From contig NZ_JAGIAS010000012.1 in NCBI RefSeq assembly GCF_017744695.1, positions 62,001 through 126,000 of the forward strand: 64,000 nucleotides of DNA, given 5' to 3'. The first letter of the stretch is position 1. Each line of letters opens with the position of its first letter. This DNA comes from Dyadobacter sp. (lineage in GTDB: Bacteria; Bacteroidota; Bacteroidia; Cytophagales; Spirosomataceae). A program made the translations under genes and the position numbers. The notes under the pieces are model-generated. The model had not been told where the DNA came from. It worked only from the letters and a program-made list of their open reading frames with translations, and made no database searches. This document shows, piece by piece, positions 60,763-64,000 of the stretch.

Positions 60763-61476
60763 TCAGCTGAAAAGAGGGTATAGCACCAGCAACCACGTCC
60801 AGTGGTCTTTCAATCCCTGCCGTAATGCGCTCAATGCCTTGCTGATATGCCCTTCGACCGTCCGGCTCGACAGGTTCATCTCGGCCGCGATCTCCTGTAT
60901 TTTTTTGTTTTCAAAACGGTTGAGCATGAATGCCTTCTGGCATTGCGGCGGCAATTGCTCCACCAGGCGATCGATGCGGCTCGCCAATTCCTCGAAATAC
61001 ATCAAAGCCTCCGGACGTTCGGGTGAAGCGACGTCGTAATGGGGCATCACTTCAAAAGAATCGGTGTTTTTAAGTTCGCTGGCGAGATAGTTATAGGCCC
61101 GGTTCTGCACCGATTTGAAAAGATAAGCCCTGTAAGATGACTTGACCGATTCATAAGAACGGTTTTTCCAGAATGCATAGAACATCTCCGAAACCAGGTC
61201 CGCGGCCGCGTCTTTGGAATACAGGAAACGCACGGCATAGGAACATAACGCACTGTAATACAACCTGAAAAGCAATGCGCACCCCTCCTCGGGACTTTCT
61301 TCAAATGTCTTGCGGATAAAAAGTTCCCGGTCTGGACTGACCCGGTCTGGACTGACCCGGTCCGGATGGACTTTATCCGCCTCACTGCCCGGCCGGATCT
61401 CGCGTTCGCGCTGCACCCCTCCCATTTCCCAGGAAATCTCCTTCTCGTTATCCTCCGAACCCCGCGATGAAAGCAT
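60763..61476 (-). CDS. ECF RNA polymerase sigma factor with repetitive N-terminal extension
   Basis: 237 residues, longer than the ~190 typical of this group. Residues ~1-55 are an acidic/basic extension with a 5-residue repeat (DRVSP) encoded by a 15-base tandem repeat. Region 2 follows (LLFRLYYSALCSYAVRFLYSKDAAADLVSEMFYAFWKN), then region 4 (LPPQCQKAFMLNRFENKKIQEIAAEMNLSSRTVEGHISKAL) and a hydrophobic C-terminal tail (TWLLVLYPLFS). It should drive the FecR-SusC-SusD-UxuA operon. The translation start might instead lie at an internal ATG (61425), which would still keep the repeat. Confidence 0.93.
   Translation of the reverse strand: MLSSRGSEDNEKEISWEMGGVQREREIRPGSEADKVHPDRVSPDRVSPDRELFIRKTFEESPEEGCALLFRLYYSALCSYAVRFLYSKDAAADLVSEMFYAFWKNRSYESVKSSYRAYLFKSVQNRAYNYLASELKNTDSFEVMPHYDVASPERPEALMYFEELASRIDRLVEQLPPQCQKAFMLNRFENKKIQEIAAEMNLSSRTVEGHISKALSALRQGLKDHWTWLLVLYPLFS
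61326..61370. repeat. 15-base tandem repeat inside the ECF sigma gene
   Basis: CCCGGTCTGGACTGA occurs twice exactly (61326, 61341) and once with changes (61356, CCCGGTCCGGATGGA). The 15-base period keeps the frame and encodes DRVSP-like repeats in the sigma factor's N-terminal extension. Confidence 0.9.
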
Positions 61477-61723
61477 TGGTAAACTTTAAATATAAATGGG
61501 TATTTTTCTAAAACAGGCTTTTAGAAGTAAGACAGGAAAATGCGGGAGGACACGTGGTCAATTGTTCTATATTTTTAAAAAATTGCATTATTCAGGATTG
61601 CCTGTATCAAAAGGACGCGATTCAACGCACGTGATTACCAGTACATTACATTGTCTGGTTTGGGGAGTGGGATAACGTAAAAAGTGCAGATTTTTTGGGG
61701 CAGTGCAAAAACGACCTGCGCGG

Positions 61724-62407
61724 TCAGAACGTGATACCCGCAGCTACCTGTATCGTTCGGGATTTGAAAGAAGCATACGTAGTGGTCGCAGAAACAGGGT
61801 CGTAGAAGGTTTCCTTTTTTAACAGTTGTTCATTCCAGCGTACGGTAACCGGAATCGTTACTTTCCCTAAATCGAATTCTACCCCGACGCCCGCAAGCGC
61901 AGAGAACCGGCCCTTCTTCACACTGTTTTTGATCTTCGCGTCAAATTCGTTCGGATAACATCCGCCATCCTGACAAAAATACCCCTCGCCTTTGAGCGAC
62001 CAGGAATTATACATCAGATAGCTGGCCCCGGCCTCTGCGAATGGCCGTATCTTTCCTTCCAGGAATGTATAGCGGACCAGCAATGGCAAATTAACAGACA
62101 TCACTTTCGACTTCCATGTCATATGGAAGGTGCTGTCACTATTTGTCCGCTTGGATCTTGACCCGTTAACGCCGGGCTGAAAATGTACCGACCAGCCCTT
62201 TGCCGAATGTTGCAAAGCATAACTGACATCGATCGCGGAAAAAATACCGGTCGTCCAGCCAGCGCCGGGATCCTTGGGTATCAGTCTTGAAAATTGTGGC
62301 CCCGCCATAACCCCAAAATACCACCGGCGAAACGTATCTGTCGGTTGCCCATGCACGAAGTTTTGAAGAAATAAGATTAAAAAGACGGAGGCGGAAAGTC
62401 TTTTCAT
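61724..62407 (-). CDS. Outer membrane beta-barrel protein (PorT-like), paralogue 1
   Basis: 227 residues with a signal peptide (MKRLSASVFLILFLQNFVHG|Q). Beta-barrel strands alternate through the sequence (RRWYFGVMAGPQFSRL, SVHFQPGVNGS, SVNLPLLVRYTF, IRPFAEAGASYL, SALAGVGVEFDLGKVTIPVTVRW), ending in the aromatic IQVAAGITF. It belongs with two neighbours at 63110 and 63836, which share the motifs GKVTIPxTxR and IQVTAGxx. The cysteines in YFCQDGGCY probably form a disulfide. Function unknown; likely an eight-stranded barrel. Confidence 0.88.
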   Translation of the reverse strand: MKRLSASVFLILFLQNFVHGQPTDTFRRWYFGVMAGPQFSRLIPKDPGAGWTTGIFSAIDVSYALQHSAKGWSVHFQPGVNGSRSKRTNSDSTFHMTWKSKVMSVNLPLLVRYTFLEGKIRPFAEAGASYLMYNSWSLKGEGYFCQDGGCYPNEFDAKIKNSVKKGRFSALAGVGVEFDLGKVTIPVTVRWNEQLLKKETFYDPVSATTTYASFKSRTIQVAAGITF

Positions 62408-62739
62408 AGCGATGCCGGTCTACGTTGTAACCCACTGACACATAAATGTAAACATTAATTACATTAGAACAGAGCCAATTATACTTTTTCAATAAAAAAT
62501 ATACTGCATATTAGCAGGAGAATTCCCGATCCGGAAGCAGTAAACAATCGCGTAGCGATGTCATATCGGTAGCAATCCGCCGCTGGATTCCATTTGGAAA
62601 ATCCCGTCAGGGATGCGACAACAAAGCACGCGCAGCCTCTGCCGTTACATGCCCAAAGGCATTCCTATACTCGGACGATTACCTTAACTACCAATATTGC
62701 ATGCCTAACGGCATTTTTCAATCATTTATTTATACTCAA
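62408..62739. other. Divergent intergenic region between barrel gene and VOC gene
   Basis: 332 bases, AT-rich near the barrel-gene start (62440-62520) and mixed elsewhere. No gene or exact TAnnTTTG box was found. It should hold promoters for both neighbours. Confidence 0.5.
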
Positions 62740-63120
62740 ATGCACTTCAAGATAAAAGAAATCACTCCGTTGCTTCTGGTGCATGACCTCGAAGCGGCCA
62801 TTGCATTTTACGTGCGGCAACTCGGTTTCACACTTGTGTTCCGTTATGAAGATTTTTATGCAAGTATTGAAAAAGACGGGCATCCGATCCATTTAAAAAC
62901 GGATTATAAAGCACCGAAAGAAGCCCGTGCACAAAACGAAGCGGAAAATATCGATCTTTTGTTCGCAGTAGACAATCTGGAAGCGCTCTTTGAAGAAATC
63001 TCCAAAAAGGAAATTGACATCGTGCAGCCGCTCCGGGAAATGCCTTACGGGAAGGAGTTTTACATCGCCGATCCGGATGGGAATCTGATTGCTTTTGTAG
63101 GCGATACAGTTACAAAGTAA
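62740..63120 (+). CDS. VOC-superfamily (glyoxalase/bleomycin resistance-like) protein
   Basis: 126 residues from the ATG at 62740; an upstream ATG at 62701 would add 13 residues. The vicinal-oxygen-chelate fold shows ITPLLLVHDLEAAIAFYVRQLGFTLVFRYEDFYASIEKDGHPIHL, then DNLEALFEEISKKEIDIVQP and YGKEFYIADPDGNLIAF. Metal-ligand residues of true glyoxalase I are only partly visible (His and Glu candidates in HLK and KEFYIADPDG), so it is more likely a bleomycin-resistance-like or general VOC protein. It ends within the last 11 bases of the convergent barrel gene. Confidence 0.9.
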   Translation: MHFKIKEITPLLLVHDLEAAIAFYVRQLGFTLVFRYEDFYASIEKDGHPIHLKTDYKAPKEARAQNEAENIDLLFAVDNLEALFEEISKKEIDIVQPLREMPYGKEFYIADPDGNLIAFVGDTVTK

Positions 63121-63790
63121 CGCCTGCGGTCACCTGAATCAGTTTCGTTTTCAGGTTGGAATATGTTGTTGGAGATGCCGGATCGTCGTATCTCTTTTTA
63201 GCAATGCCGTCCACAAGCCGTATCGTCAAGGGAATCGTTACTTTTCCCGCATCTATTTCGACGCCGGCACCGGCGAGAATCCCCAATTTATCTTTATCCG
63301 CAATATTCTGTACACTCTGGCTGGAAGAGACCGGAATACACCCGGCAATGCCACAATTAGTACCAGACGCACTCACGGCAAGGGCAGTTCTAAACCTGAA
63401 ATTGAATCCCAGTTCTAAGAACGGCCGGACTATTCCAGTGGGTAGCGTATAACGGAAGGACAATGGCAAATGAATCGCTTCCCACTTCCACTGCTGTTTG
63501 ATATAATATTGACTATTTTTCTGGCCCGTTTCTTTTGTCATTTTAAATGTCACAAAAGCCGGTTGGAAATGAATGGATGCCCTGGACTTTACCTTTTCGA
63601 AATCGTAGCTTAAATCCAGCCCTGCAACCAGCCCGGAAGCCGACTCCGTATTGGCTCCCTCAAATATTTTACCTGCTACCGGGCGACCTGCCAATAAACC
63701 GAACCGCCATTGCTTGCGCGGGACATCCAACTGGCCATAGACGTTCGTATACAAAAAAGTCAAACAGAGCAAAACGCAAAATGTCCTCAT
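63110..63790 (-). CDS. Outer membrane beta-barrel protein, paralogue 2
   Basis: 226 residues with a signal peptide (MRTFCVLLCLTFLYTNVYG|Q). Barrel strands: KQWRFGLLAGRPVAGKIFEG, ASIHFQPAFVTFKM, IHLPLSFRYTLPTG, VRPFLELGFNFRF, ILAGAGVEIDAGKVTIPLTIRL, ending IQVTAGVTL. It parallels the gene at 61724 in length, order of strands and even a Cys pair in a loop (NCGIAGCI). Its 3' end overlaps the convergent VOC gene by 11 bases. It lies 45 bases after the third paralogue. Function unknown. Confidence 0.88.
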   Translation of the reverse strand: MRTFCVLLCLTFLYTNVYGQLDVPRKQWRFGLLAGRPVAGKIFEGANTESASGLVAGLDLSYDFEKVKSRASIHFQPAFVTFKMTKETGQKNSQYYIKQQWKWEAIHLPLSFRYTLPTGIVRPFLELGFNFRFRTALAVSASGTNCGIAGCIPVSSSQSVQNIADKDKLGILAGAGVEIDAGKVTIPLTIRLVDGIAKKRYDDPASPTTYSNLKTKLIQVTAGVTL

Positions 63791-63835
63791 AGGCCGTGTT
63801 TATTTCGTAAAAGATACAACGTTACTTCAACGCAT

Positions 63836-64000
63836 TCAAGGAATGCTGATCCCCGCAGTAACCTGCACGACTCTTGTTTTAAGTGTTCCGTAACTACTTC
63901 CGGGCGTTGAGTCAGGCTTGCCGCCAAATGTCCCGAAGCTCTCGTTGAGCCTGATAGAAACAGGTATTGTCACACTTAAAACATCTATTTCTGCGCCGAT
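63836..64000 (-). CDS. Outer membrane beta-barrel protein, paralogue 3 (5' part beyond window)
   Basis: Only the last 54 codons are present. They read IGAEIDVLSVTIPVSIRLNESFG to the end RVVQVTAGISIP, matching the last two strands of the two previous barrel proteins (GVEIDAGKVTIPLTIRL, IQVTAGVTL). The stop TGA is at 63836-63838. Together the three genes form a duplicated set, the second and third 45 bases apart on the same strand. The start is outside the window. Confidence 0.85.
   Translation of the reverse strand: MGAEIDVLSVTIPVSIRLNESFGTFGGKPDSTPGSSYGTLKTRVVQVTAGISIP

Overview
The window looks like a chromosome segment of a Bacteroidota member, most likely a Cytophagales bacterium of the Dyadobacter/Spirosoma type. 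Evidence: three SusC/SusD nutrient-uptake pairs, two with their own ECF sigma factor and FecR anti-sigma factor; proteins ending in type IX secretion (T9SS) sorting domains; a FISUMP-domain protein; LytS/LytTR two-component systems; a propeller-Y_Y_Y sensor kinase; and promoter -7 boxes of the Bacteroidota form TAnnTTTG. The genus is an impression from gene content, not a verified assignment. No rRNA, tRNA, CRISPR array or intact transposon was seen.

Layout. 1-4330 (minus) is a tightly coupled cassette of a class I HMG-CoA reductase, a UbiA-type prenyltransferase and a PEP-synthase-like phosphotransferase that runs off the left edge. 4435-13817 (minus) holds exported or hydrolytic enzymes: a serine beta-lactamase-like protein, a giant T9SS subtilisin, an erythromycin-esterase-like protein and an HDAC-family deacetylase. 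A strong minus-strand terminator and a possible 31-residue peptide gene follow. 14575-19321 (plus) is a SusC/SusD pair. 19593-26398 (minus) is a sigma/FecR/SusC/SusD uptake operon, followed by a Tat-exported alpha/beta hydrolase and a decayed GH28 gene.

28880-35017 is regulatory: an AraC regulator, a propeller sensor kinase with a NarL-type response regulator, and an HxlR regulator divergent from a short-chain dehydrogenase with palindromic operators between them. 35282-45752 is mixed: a C1q-like exported protein beside a T9SS cargo protein, a DUF6934-like gene with a small basic partner, several single genes (SRPBCC, FISUMP, GNAT, DUF2306, Crp/Fnr), a broken RhuM gene, a TonB-domain protein, an OmpA-family protein and FabH.

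45816-52266 is dense in signalling: a lone LytTR protein, two tandem LytS-type kinases plus a LytTR regulator, an ECF sigma factor, and a second LytS/LytTR pair. 53536-61476 (minus) is a sigma/FecR/SusC/SusD operon ending in a Tat-signal mannonate-dehydratase-like gene, which points to uronic-acid use. The right edge carries three related outer-membrane beta-barrel genes and a VOC-fold protein.

The best candidate for something undescribed is the HMG-CoA reductase/UbiA/PEP-synthase-like cassette. Weaker candidates are the DUF6934 pair, the small peptide plus terminator, and the pairing of a degenerate with an intact LytS kinase.
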